Below, one piece after another: positions 53,592-62,167 of a stretch of 64,000 nt of DNA. Under the pieces are notes generated by a model. That model was not told where the DNA came from and ran no database searches. It saw only the letters and a list, made by a program, of their open reading frames with translations. Both the position numbers and the translations under genes were made by a program. This DNA comes from CAZAMB01 sp964501365. GTDB taxonomy: Bacteria > Planctomycetota > Phycisphaerae > UBA1845. Every line of letters begins with the position of its first letter. Position 1 is the stretch's first letter. Location: contig CAZCST010000001.1 in the NCBI GenBank assembly GCA_964501365.1, positions 1 through 64,000 on the forward strand, in the 5' to 3' direction.

Positions 53592-55415
53592 CTATTCGAT
53601 CAACGTAGACTGCGCACCGCCGGCGATCGAATAAAAGATCGCCTGAAGTTGCTGACTGTAATCACTGATCGAACCGGAAGCATGATAATGCACGCCCTGG
53701 CCGATTTCTGCGACTTCGGACATCAGCGCCTGATTGGCATCCGTGCCGACCGACACCGCGATAATGCGGATGTTGTTCTGCAGCGCGATGTGGGCCTGGG
53801 CCCGGGCATACGCCGCGCCCGCCTCCAGGTCATCTTCATTGAGTCCGGCGTGGCCGTTTTCATCCACATTCGCGTTGCCGTCGGTCAGCAGCAGCATGAT
53901 CTTCGACGCATTCGTGCGTGCGCGGGAGCTGGTCAGCTCCTCGATGGCGCGTTCCATGCCGCCGCCCATGTTGGTGAACGTGTCATAGTGCCCGCCCTGC
54001 ATCGCGTGCAACCGCGTGCTGGCGGCCACAACATCCGTGGACAAATCGACTTCGTGCCTGGCTGTGGTACCGTAGATTTCCAAAGACACCTGGTCGTTGG
54101 AACCAACGGAACTCAGGTAATTGGTGAGGTAGCCCACAGAATCCTTGACGGCCTGCATTGGTTGAGTCGGCGTGTTGGCCAATTCGGGAGTTTCTGCATT
54201 GGTTACACGAGTTTCCATGAGAAAGTTGACGAATGTCTTGATGCCGTACTGATAACGGAACTGGCTGTTGGCATCATACATATAGGTATTGTTGGCTTTC
54301 GCGTAATTTGCATACGCCTTCCAGATTGTCGCCGAGGCATTGAGCGATCGCCCCATGATGGGTTCGACCCATTGAACTTCGTTGGTGGCCACCACGTTGT
54401 TGCCGTTACCCGGGCTTCCGCCGTGAGTCGACCAGTATCCGCCCGCATAGCCGCTGTTCCAATTCGCCAGGCCCAGCGCCACGGCGACTCGTTCGGGATA
54501 ATACCCGCTGGTGTCCGACGCCTTGTTCATGAGCGCCGTGACTTCCGAGGCGTTGTAACCGCGTGCGGTCAGGTAACTGGACAGTTGGGCGTTCGACCAG
54601 TTGGCGTTGTACGTCAGCTTGACCAGTCCGGTGTCCGCATTCGGGTCGTACGATGAATTCAGAGTGGTCGTACCAAAACCCAGCTTCTTGAAATATCCCC
54701 AGCCCGGCCCCGCGGCCTGCGGAATGGAGCCGTCGGGCTGAACCCAGGCGGGCGGAATGGTTGTGCCGTTCCAGGTTCCGCCGCCGGCTTCGTCGATGCC
54801 GCCCGGAAATGCGTTCCACACCGAGTGCATATTGATGTCGGTGGTGTTGTAATGGCGCAGCTCGCTGTCGTCGGTGTGCGATGCCGAAAGGTCGGCCACG
54901 ATGGCAATGTCACGCGGGACCATCATGGCGATGGCTTCCGCCTGGATTTCCGCCACGTTATGTCCCATGACGGGCGCAAAAAACAGGGATAGCGGGCCGT
55001 TACGGGAATCCTCCGTCATGCGGGCGCGAACTTTGACGGCGTCCGGAAGGACTTCTGTGGGCACGAACTTGTACGTGTTATTCTCGGCATCATACACCGC
55101 CCGCCCCGCGGTAATGTCCGAGTCTTCCAGAACGATTTCCCGTCCGAGGACGGGATTTCGTGTCGCGAAGTCCCGGGCCACGGCCCGTGCGTGCGTCACC
55201 ATGTTTTCTGAGCCGGACTGGCCTAGGGCGCTCGCCGCCGCCAGTGCCGCGGAGTCCACGGTTCGCTGCAAGTCGTTCTTGGCGTTGTACATCGCGCCAA
55301 CGTCCACGGTGAGCGCAGCGAAGCTCAACATGACCACCAGCGTCACCACCACCATGACGGCCACCGCCCCCCGACGGCGCTGCCATACACCAGACCCATC
55401 CACCAGGCGTTTCAT
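53592..55415 (-). CDS. TadG-like pilus-associated protein with VWA domain
   Basis: 607 residues; GAGGAGGGGG before the ATG. The N-terminal RRRGAVAVMVVVTLVVMLSF and AALTVDVGAMYNAKNDLQRT with VDSAALAAASALGQ form the TadE/TadG anchor (DUF2134-like). A VWA domain begins with the MIDAS motif DLSAS (in IAIVADLSASHTDD). A roughly 200-residue, Asn/Tyr/Gly-rich insert follows before the rest of VWA (IMLLLTDGNANVDENGHAG; IRIIAVSVGTDANQALMSEV). It is a Tad pilus-associated or surface adhesion protein, possibly acting with the Flp pilin at 42873. Confidence 0.88.
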   Translation of the reverse strand: MKRLVDGSGVWQRRRGAVAVMVVVTLVVMLSFAALTVDVGAMYNAKNDLQRTVDSAALAAASALGQSGSENMVTHARAVARDFATRNPVLGREIVLEDSDITAGRAVYDAENNTYKFVPTEVLPDAVKVRARMTEDSRNGPLSLFFAPVMGHNVAEIQAEAIAMMVPRDIAIVADLSASHTDDSELRHYNTTDINMHSVWNAFPGGIDEAGGGTWNGTTIPPAWVQPDGSIPQAAGPGWGYFKKLGFGTTTLNSSYDPNADTGLVKLTYNANWSNAQLSSYLTARGYNASEVTALMNKASDTSGYYPERVAVALGLANWNSGYAGGYWSTHGGSPGNGNNVVATNEVQWVEPIMGRSLNASATIWKAYANYAKANNTYMYDANSQFRYQYGIKTFVNFLMETRVTNAETPELANTPTQPMQAVKDSVGYLTNYLSSVGSNDQVSLEIYGTTARHEVDLSTDVVAASTRLHAMQGGHYDTFTNMGGGMERAIEELTSSRARTNASKIMLLLTDGNANVDENGHAGLNEDDLEAGAAYARAQAHIALQNNIRIIAVSVGTDANQALMSEVAEIGQGVHYHASGSISDYSQQLQAIFYSIAGGAQSTLIE

Positions 55416-55801
55416 GTTTCCCCCTCCTCGATTTGCGAGTCGCGGCGATGTGGTGGGTGCGTGAGGGGGCCGTCAGGGTTGAACCCGATAACGGCAGACT
55501 GAAAGCCAAATCCCCCTCTGTCAACCTCCGACGCAGGCCGAAACCGCGTCGTGCAGCGCGACAATCTCGACGCATCGAGATTCAACGCTTTGCGTCCCAC
55601 CCTCACGGATGGTTTGCCCACCGATTGACAATCCAAAGCCTAAAATATCTCCGTAGCCATTCCAAGGAAAATCGGCAATTCTTGCGCAGATTGACGTTTC
55701 TCGAACGCAATGACGAATAGTGCCGTGATTTTCGGACTCGATGGGCGGCGCATCATCGGCCCTATCGGACAGCGTGGTCCAAGTCGGGCGAGCGGGGGTG
55801 G

Positions 55802-55827
55802 CCCAGGTCGGCCGTACCAGACCTGGG
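55802..55827. repeat. Perfect inverted repeat within dispersed GGTGGCCCAG element
   Basis: CCCAGGTC and GACCTGGG flank a 10-nt loop. GGTGGCCCAG recurs 70 bp downstream (about 55870), and related GGCCACCCG strings occur at other intergenic positions. It may be a small dispersed element. Confidence 0.5.
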
Positions 55828-55940
55828 GGCGTGATTAAGTCGTCGCACCGAAAAAATCTGCTGCTTGGCCGGGTGGCCCAGATTTAGTCACTTCGAACAT
55901 GGTGGAACGAATGGGCTCGCGTCCAACTCTTGATCTCTTG

Positions 55941-55982
55941 AACCCTATCCCCTAACGCCTAATCCCTATTCCCCAATCCCTG
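55941..55982 (+). repeat. Dispersed C-rich intergenic repeat, copy C (partial)
   Basis: ACCCTATCCCCTAACGCCTA and AATCCCTATTCCCCAATCCC match the C-rich half of copies A and B but lack the GCGTTCTC/CTCTGCGGTG half. It abuts the stop codon of the FG-GAP gene. Confidence 0.6.
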
Positions 55983-55986
55983 CCTA

Positions 55987-58821
55987 TCACGGACATGCTT
56001 GAATCGTGTGTGGATAATTTTTTCCCTTAAACGCGTCCAGGCTTATGGCGATATGGCTGAAATCAAAATCCAGAATCATCGTGCTGGTCGAGAAACTCCC
56101 GAATGCGTCGTCTCCAACGAGGAATGCCCGCACCTTGCTCAGCGCGCCGGGTACACTCTTGAATTTATCGATCAATGCCGCAACATCACCGAAATTCGGC
56201 TGAACCGTCGTGCCAGGTGGGTTAAATGGCGAGGCGACATCTCCCCACCGTGAAGTCTTGATTTGCGTCGAACACGACACAACCAGGCAATTTTCCTCAC
56301 TTCCCTGACAACTGATGTCCAGCGCTCGAACATCATAGGTCGAACTGGGCACGATCCCCGAGCCGGTGACGTGAAGCAGCCCGACCGTGCCCCAGTCCTG
56401 ATAGTACGGCTGGCATTGCAGGCTGGCGGTCATGAACGTCGTCGCATCGGACGTGGATTCACGGTATTGCACGGGTGGACCGACCCAGCGCACCTGACCT
56501 TCAAACGCCGTAAACGGAATGGTAGGCCCGGAGCTATAGGGCGGTGAGACGTGGTGCATTGAGGTAAATGTGACGCGGACAGCCGCCTGGCCTCCACCCG
56601 GAATCGACATAGAGATGAACCGAACTTTTGCGATTCCCGTTGGATCCGGCGAAATCGGATCTAGCGTTGCTAGTACGAGCGTCGCTTGTTCGCTCGTAAC
56701 GGAGCCAAGATCATTCGTAACGACGACGTCATAGTCACCCAAATCGGCCACAGTAAAGCCTGAAAGCGTAAGTGTGCCTGAAATTTCGCCGCCGAGTTCG
56801 ACTGCGTCCTTGCGCCATTGATAGGTGAACGGCGTCATCCCTCCCGCCACTACCTTGAAAACCACGGTTTCGGGCTCGCACGCGCCCACGTCAAGCGGCT
56901 CCTGGATTATGAACGGCGGCAGGTCTGTATCGCATTCATCTGGCACACCATTGTTGTTCGCGTCTGTGCTTGTTCCGCTGGCGATATCGCACTCGTCAAG
57001 TACGACGTTGGAATTACAGTCTTCGCTTGTACCTGTCGTTACATCGCAGAAGTCACGGATGCCGTTGCCATTGCAATCCACGGGTGATTCACAGTCGTCT
57101 GGGATGGCGTTCTCGTTGCAATCGTTGGACGCAAGCTGGCACTCGTCCGGAATGATGTCGTGGTTGCAATCAGTACTCGTGCCACCGGCCAGATCGCAAA
57201 AATCCTGGATGCCGTTGTTGTTGCAATCAGCAGGCGACTCGCATTCGTCAGGCACTCCGTTGAGATTGCAATCGCCGCTGGTTCCCGTAGCAATATCACA
57301 TGTGTCTTGCATGCTGTTCCCATTGCAGTCCGCTTGAGAGTCGCACTCATCCGGAATGTTGTTGCCGTTGCAATCGGCGCTGCTTCCACCCGTAATATCG
57401 CAGTCGTCGGGCACTTGGTTCACGTTGCAGTCAGTATCACACTCATCTGGAACGTTGTTGTCGTTGCAGTCGGCGCTGGTCCCACTGGTAATATCGCAGT
57501 CGTCGGGCACTTGGTTCTTGTTGCAGTCGGGATCGCACTCATCCGCGACGCCGTTGGCGTTACAATCCAAGGGCAAAGGTAGATTCTCAAGCTCGAAGAC
57601 ATACGCCGATCCGCAATTGGGATGTCCCGGGCAATCAGCTTGGTAAGCGCCGACAACGGCCTCGTCCGCGTTCGCGAATACGGACTGGCCGAAGAAGTCA
57701 TTGGAATGTCCGTTCGCCGCGCTCAATTTGGTCTGCTCAATCCAAGTCTCCCCGTTGTATCGATAGACATAAGCCGACCCGCAAGAATTTCCAGCCGCAC
57801 AATTGTCGTCAGGCGCTCCAATGACGGCGACGTTTCCACTGCACGACACGGAAGTGCCGAACCCACTTGCGGGTGCATCCGAAGCCGTGATCTTCGCCTC
57901 TTGTATCCAAGTTCCGTGCAACCTGAACACATACGCCGCGCCGCACCAAGTATTTGGCAAATTAGCACAATCGTCGCCTCTTGCTCCTACAACAGCCACA
58001 TCCCCACTAACCGCTACGGACCATCCGAAATAGTCATCCGCCGCTCTGTCGGAAGCGAGAAGCTTTTGTTCCAGATTCCAACTAGTCCCATCGAACCGGT
58101 AAACATAAGCCGCGCCACAGTTGGGAGTGTTGCTGCTCGTTCCTTTGCTTCGGTACGCTCCTACGATCGCCACGCTTCCGTTGACGGAGACGGATTGCCC
58201 GAAGCTCTCGTCGGCATCAGGGTGCAGCCTTGCCATCTGAACCCAGCTACTGCCGTTGTAATTGAAAATGTAAACAAATCCGCACGGGCCTATTGATCTA
58301 CACCCGGGGGCGCCGACGAACGCTACATTCCCACTAATCGAAATGGAGTTTCCAAATCGAAGGAAAGCTCCGACATCTGAAGCGGTGAGCCGCTGTTCCT
58401 CACCCCAAATGTTGGCGTTACGACGAAAGGCATACGCTGCCCCACACCAGCTAAAACCAGGGCAAGTTTCACCCGGAGCCCCGACAATCGCTGCGTCCCC
58501 GCCTACGGCAGCGGAATACCCAAACTCTTGAACTGCATTCACGCCTGCGAAGTTGGCCTCTTGAATCCAATTGCTTCCATCAAAGCGGAACAAGTACGCA
58601 TCGACATATGCGCCGACAATGGCCAAATCTCCGTCAATATTGATGGAACGGCCGAATCCCCCCGTGGGTTCCGTGGGGATGAGGTTGCCCATTTCATGCG
58701 TATCGCACTGGGCATTTGTCGAACGGCCCGCAAACGAGAAAAACGCTACGATCAACAAGAAGCTGGAGAGACCCTGTACCTTCCCCTGATTCCGGATGAG
58801 CGCGTTGCCTGTAATTGGCAT
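55987..58821 (-). CDS. Secreted FG-GAP propeller / Cys-Asp-Asn repeat / Ig-like protein with novel C-terminal module
   Basis: 944 residues; GGGAG before ATG 58821. The signal peptide is about 14-38. Seven FG-GAP-like blades follow (FGRSINIDGDLAIVGA, FGYSAAVGGDAAIVGA, FGNSISISGNVAFVGA and four more) to about 420. About fifteen DCNxNxxxDxCD units (about 420-640) come next, then an Ig-like domain (TPFTYQWRKDAVELGG, LGDYDVVVTNDLG). The last 200 residues are the shared module (SMHHVSPPYSSG, YQDWGTVGLLHVTGSGIVPS, TSRWGDV, KVRAFLVGDDAFGS, AFKGKNYPHTIQACP). It is a probable surface adhesin; the ligand is unknown. Confidence 0.9.
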   Translation of the reverse strand: MPITGNALIRNQGKVQGLSSFLLIVAFFSFAGRSTNAQCDTHEMGNLIPTEPTGGFGRSINIDGDLAIVGAYVDAYLFRFDGSNWIQEANFAGVNAVQEFGYSAAVGGDAAIVGAPGETCPGFSWCGAAYAFRRNANIWGEEQRLTASDVGAFLRFGNSISISGNVAFVGAPGCRSIGPCGFVYIFNYNGSSWVQMARLHPDADESFGQSVSVNGSVAIVGAYRSKGTSSNTPNCGAAYVYRFDGTSWNLEQKLLASDRAADDYFGWSVAVSGDVAVVGARGDDCANLPNTWCGAAYVFRLHGTWIQEAKITASDAPASGFGTSVSCSGNVAVIGAPDDNCAAGNSCGSAYVYRYNGETWIEQTKLSAANGHSNDFFGQSVFANADEAVVGAYQADCPGHPNCGSAYVFELENLPLPLDCNANGVADECDPDCNKNQVPDDCDITSGTSADCNDNNVPDECDTDCNVNQVPDDCDITGGSSADCNGNNIPDECDSQADCNGNSMQDTCDIATGTSGDCNLNGVPDECESPADCNNNGIQDFCDLAGGTSTDCNHDIIPDECQLASNDCNENAIPDDCESPVDCNGNGIRDFCDVTTGTSEDCNSNVVLDECDIASGTSTDANNNGVPDECDTDLPPFIIQEPLDVGACEPETVVFKVVAGGMTPFTYQWRKDAVELGGEISGTLTLSGFTVADLGDYDVVVTNDLGSVTSEQATLVLATLDPISPDPTGIAKVRFISMSIPGGGQAAVRVTFTSMHHVSPPYSSGPTIPFTAFEGQVRWVGPPVQYRESTSDATTFMTASLQCQPYYQDWGTVGLLHVTGSGIVPSSTYDVRALDISCQGSEENCLVVSCSTQIKTSRWGDVASPFNPPGTTVQPNFGDVAALIDKFKSVPGALSKVRAFLVGDDAFGSFSTSTMILDFDFSHIAISLDAFKGKNYPHTIQACP

Positions 58822-59036
58822 GGCCTACTCCCATGGTCAGACTGCCTAGACTGCGGCACCATGAAGAACGGATAGGGAAAGCCTATCAGAAATCGATGGC
58901 AATCCCAAACTCGGTGGAAATCTCTTAGAGCCCCCGTTCATCTCGGCGGGAGGCCCGCCTCCTTGTCTCATCGGAGCTGGGGCCATGATTCCCCCATCCG
59001 CTCAAACCCGCCCCCGTTCCAGAAAACCTAACCCCG

Positions 59037-59067
59037 TATCTGTGTTCATCTGTGTTGATCTGCGGCC
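59037..59067 (+). repeat. TGTTCATCTG-type dispersed repeat, copy 1
   Basis: TGTGTTCATCTGTGTTGATC followed by TGCGGCC. A diverged second copy, GCGTTCATCTGCGTCAATCT then GCGGCC, is at 59671-59701. The motif family is widespread in intergenic DNA of unrelated bacteria, as I recall. Confidence 0.65.
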
Positions 59068-59070
59068 CGT

Positions 59071-59161
59071 CCCTTCTATCCCTAATCCCTAATGCCCAAT
59101 CCTTATACCCTACACCCTAGCCCCTATGCCCTGCCTCCGCGTTCTCTGCGCCTCTGCGGTG
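59071..59161 (+). repeat. Dispersed C-rich intergenic repeat, copy B
   Basis: C-rich TATCCCTAATCCCTAATGCC, then CACCCTAGCCCCTATGCCCT, then GCGTTCTCTGCGCCTCTGCG and GTG. Same block order as copy A at 1512-1598. Confidence 0.7.
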
Positions 59162-59670
59162 AAAACCAATCCGGTGATCGCAGATTCCATCCAATCCGCG
59201 CGCGCCTCTCATGTTCTCTTCTATAATGCGCGAAGGACACTGCAAACAAGCCTGTCCCGGTCACGTCATTCAGGCGTTGGGCGAATCACATTCCAGATGT
59301 CTTGGACGCTCGCGGATACGCACCGCCCAAAAACAGCATTTTTCCAAACGAACCCGTTTTTCAGCGCCTCTTTACTCCATCGCTGCTCTGCGCAAATCGG
59401 CGCAACCTGCGGATCAACCGTCTCCATCACTTACAATCGAATTCACTCGCGAGATGACATTTCAAATCGAACCCAGCTCCGCACATCAAAAACCGCCTTT
59501 GTCGTTTGCCACGAGGGCTTCGTCTGCTCTGGCAACAAAAAAAGTTGCACCAACGAACCCAAGTCCAAAATGTGCGCAAGTTCAATTGCTGCGGTTTGGA
59601 AGTTTGAACTATCAGTTTCTCCAGGCTTCTGTGGTGCACCCGTTTCGCGATTCCGCCCTTCGCCCCGGCA

Positions 59671-59701
59671 AATCAGCGTTCATCTGCGTCAATCTGCGGC
59701 C
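59671..59701 (+). repeat. TGTTCATCTG-type dispersed repeat, copy 2
   Basis: Second, diverged copy of the element at 59037-59067, with CAGCGTTCATCTGCGTCAAT followed by CTGCGGCC. Same strand and spacing of blocks. Confidence 0.6.
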
Positions 59702-59902
59702 AACCCCGTTGCCGAACCGCCTCCCGGAACTGCTCCGCAGCCCCCACACCCCCTCCCTTGGACTTTTCCGGCCTTCTCGCCTACATTACCCCGCTTGGTT
59801 TCAACGAATAGGATTTCCAGGTAAGGCGCATCGCAATACAGACCCGGCGACCCTCGGCGTGCAGGCGCCGCACCGGCACGAGGCTCGCTTTCAGGACAAA
59901 CC

Positions 59903-60880
59903 ATGATCGCATCGCTCGAATCCATCGCTCAGAAAATCCGCTCCGGAGATCACGAGTCGGCCAAGCGTGCCCTCGAATCCGCCAAGGGCTCCGACGACAC
60001 GCAGAACGAAGTCCTGTTTCTGCGGGCCTACCTTAAAGAGATGACGTACGATCGAGATGGGGCCGCCGACGCCTATGAGGCGCTTCTGGAGAAGGACCCC
60101 GACCACACCGAGGCGATGTTCCGCCTTGCGGTGCTCGCGGATCAGGCTGGCGAGGACGAACGCGCCATCGAGCTGTATGAACAGTGCACGGAGCACGCTC
60201 CCACGCACGTCAACGCGATGCTCAATCTCGCACTGCTCTACGAAGACCACGACATGTTGAACCAGGCCGAACACCTCGTCGGCGACGTGCTCAACGAATT
60301 CCCCAATCACGCCCGCGCCCGCGAATTGATGAAATCGATTCTCAGTTCGCAGACCATGGCCACCGAGGATCGCGGCATGCGCGACCATGCCACCGGCGAC
60401 GCAACGCTCGACACACCAATCACCGATTTCGAACTCAGCGTCCGCAGCCGCAACTGCCTCAAGCAGATGAACCTCAACACGCTGGGCGATCTGCTGCGAA
60501 CCACGGAACCCGAACTGCTCTCGTACAAGAACTTTGGCGAAACCTCGCTGAACGAAATCAAGGCCCTGCTTTCGCAGAAGGGTTTTCGTCTCGGACAGGC
60601 CGCCCAGCCCGCGCCCGAGCCTCAGCCCCTGCGCCAGCAATCGCTGCTGCGTTTTTCCGGCGACGCGGCCACCGCCATGCGCAAGCCCATTTCCGACCTG
60701 GAGCTTTCGGTGCGTTCGCGCAAGTGCCTCCAGCGCCTGGGCATCTCCACGCTGGGTGAGCTGGCCATGCGTTCGGAATCGGAATTGCTCACCACCAAGA
60801 ATTTCGGCCAGACTTCGCTGACCGAAATCAAACGGCAGCTGGCCGTGCATGGACTCAGTCTGCGTATGACGAATGCCTGA
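59903..60880 (+). CDS. TPR protein fused to two RNA polymerase alpha C-terminal domains
   Basis: 325 residues; AGGAC precedes the ATG. Residues about 1-150 hold TPR-like helical repeats (FLRAYLKEMTYDRDGAADAY, AIELYEQCTEHAPTHVNAM, ALLYEDHDMLNQAEHLV). Two alphaCTD units follow at about 172-231 and 262-321: FELSVRSRNCLKQMNLNTLG with NFGETSLNEIK, and LELSVRSRKCLQRLGISTLG with NFGQTSLTEIK. R181 and R271 match E. coli alpha R265 (UP-element and activator contact); N268 is N184 in unit 1 and K274 in unit 2; the K298 position is Thr in both. No catalytic alpha N-terminal domain is present. It probably binds DNA or activators. The next gene overlaps it by 8 bp. Confidence 0.9.
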   Translation: MIASLESIAQKIRSGDHESAKRALESAKGSDDTQNEVLFLRAYLKEMTYDRDGAADAYEALLEKDPDHTEAMFRLAVLADQAGEDERAIELYEQCTEHAPTHVNAMLNLALLYEDHDMLNQAEHLVGDVLNEFPNHARARELMKSILSSQTMATEDRGMRDHATGDATLDTPITDFELSVRSRNCLKQMNLNTLGDLLRTTEPELLSYKNFGETSLNEIKALLSQKGFRLGQAAQPAPEPQPLRQQSLLRFSGDAATAMRKPISDLELSVRSRKCLQRLGISTLGELAMRSESELLTTKNFGQTSLTEIKRQLAVHGLSLRMTNA

Positions 60881-62165
60881 TTCGCGTCGCGGACAGGCTG
60901 CGGGGGCGATTGTGTATTGTGCAACACGCAATCTCATCTCACGCGGCAACCGGCTGATTCGGATCGCGGTCCTGCTTGTCGTCATACGGCCGCAGTTCGC
61001 TCAGGCGGTCACGAAAATCGATGCCCCGATCACCCTCCGGCCCGTTCGCGTCCTCGTGGCCGACGGACTCGTGAGCGCCTCGATACGATCGTCCGGTGTG
61101 ATGTCGATTCGCACGCCGGACAGAGCGTCCAGGAGCGACTCCGCCACCGTCAATAACAACCAGATTTCCGTTCGGGCCGCCCCCGACGGCTTGCAGGTTG
61201 ACGATCGAAACTGGCCCCAAAACGACGTATTCATCGAGGCCAAAAATGGCCCGCTCGTGCTCATCACCGAATCCGGCCAGGAAGGTTCGATCGAAACTTC
61301 GTTCGCGGGTCGGCTCCGCATCATCAGCGGCGACCAGCTTCAAATCATCAACGAAGTCGATCTCGAAGATTACGTCGCGTCCGTCGTGGCCGGCGAAATC
61401 TGGCCGAATTTTGAAGTGGAAGCCTTTCGCACGCAGGCCATCGTCACCCGCACCTACGTGCTCTATCACATGCTTCGCCGAACCGGGACGCTCTACGACG
61501 TAGCCGCCACGCAGGGGTCGCAGGTGTATCGTGGAATCCGAACAGACACGGTTGGCCGCCTCGCCGAGGAAGCCGCTCACTACACCAAAGGTCTGGTGAG
61601 TGTATGGGGAAATAACGGCGACGATCGGATTTTTTGCACCTACTACAGCGCCGCATGCGGAGGCATGTCGCAATCCGCCGCACCGCTTGGGGCGGAGAGC
61701 GACATTCCCCCGTTGGCGGGCGGCGTGCGCTGCGACTACTGCCGTATTGCTCCCGGGCAGACCTACCGCTGGGGGCCGGTGCGACTGAGCCTTCGGGAGG
61801 TTTTCACGCGACTGTGCGACAAATATCCCGACCTTGCGGACATGCGTTCCATCCGCACCATCGCGCCTTCGGAATTGACGCGGTTTGGCCGCCCGCTCAC
61901 GTTGAAAATCACGGGCACTGCCGGGACGCCGCACGAAATCCTTGCGGAGCGGTTTCGCCTCGCGGTCGGACCCAACGCGATCAAGAGCACCGACTGCAAC
62001 ATGAAAATCGAAAGCGGCGATATCGTCTTTGAAAACGGCAAGGGATACGGGCACGGATTGGGCCTGTGCCAATGGGGCATGCAGGGTCAGGCTCTGGAAG
62101 GGAAAAAAGCGGCGGAAATTCTTCGCTATTACTTCCCCGGCTCACGGCTCGTCAGAGTCTATTAG
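60873..62165 (+). CDS. SpoIID/LytB-domain exported protein
   Basis: 430 residues; its ATG overlaps the TPR-alphaCTD stop by 8 bp, so translation is likely coupled. A hydrophobic leader (about 28-44) is followed by the SpoIID domain: DLEDYVASVVAGEIWPNFEV with the catalytic Glu (E175), EAFRTQAIVTRTYVLYHMLR, YYSAACGGMSQSAA and GYGHGLGLCQWGMQGQALEG. SpoIID proteins are lytic transglycosylases acting on glycan strands lacking stem peptides. In a non-sporulating planctomycete it probably helps remodel peptidoglycan. The C-x2-C pair in GVRCDYCRIAPG may bind metal, as in SpoIID. Confidence 0.92.
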   Translation: MPDSRRGQAAGAIVYCATRNLISRGNRLIRIAVLLVVIRPQFAQAVTKIDAPITLRPVRVLVADGLVSASIRSSGVMSIRTPDRASRSDSATVNNNQISVRAAPDGLQVDDRNWPQNDVFIEAKNGPLVLITESGQEGSIETSFAGRLRIISGDQLQIINEVDLEDYVASVVAGEIWPNFEVEAFRTQAIVTRTYVLYHMLRRTGTLYDVAATQGSQVYRGIRTDTVGRLAEEAAHYTKGLVSVWGNNGDDRIFCTYYSAACGGMSQSAAPLGAESDIPPLAGGVRCDYCRIAPGQTYRWGPVRLSLREVFTRLCDKYPDLADMRSIRTIAPSELTRFGRPLTLKITGTAGTPHEILAERFRLAVGPNAIKSTDCNMKIESGDIVFENGKGYGHGLGLCQWGMQGQALEGKKAAEILRYYFPGSRLVRVY

Positions 62166-62167
62166 CT

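Larger units (their letters stand above)
55416..55986. other. Intergenic region with repeats
   Basis: 571 bp upstream of the TadG gene and downstream of the FG-GAP gene. It contains a 26-nt hairpin (55802-55827), two GGTGGCCCAG runs and copy C of the C-rich repeat. No gene is credible. It must carry the TadG promoter. Confidence 0.55.
58822..59902. other. Long intergenic region with dispersed repeats
   Basis: 1081 bp between divergent genes. Plus-strand frames of up to about 230 codons exist, but their translations are only the readout of repeats (for example LRVLCASAV from CTGCGCCTCTGCGGTG) and are rich in Arg, Ser and Pro. I see copy B of the C-rich repeat and two copies of a TTCATCTG repeat. 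The promoter of the TPR-alphaCTD gene should lie near the right end. Confidence 0.6.

Noticed and set aside
59126..59906. Two overlapping plus-strand frames of about 230 codons
   Set aside because: Their translations are readouts of dispersed repeats in two frames; no Shine-Dalgarno, no domain, and they end within the TPR-alphaCTD start.
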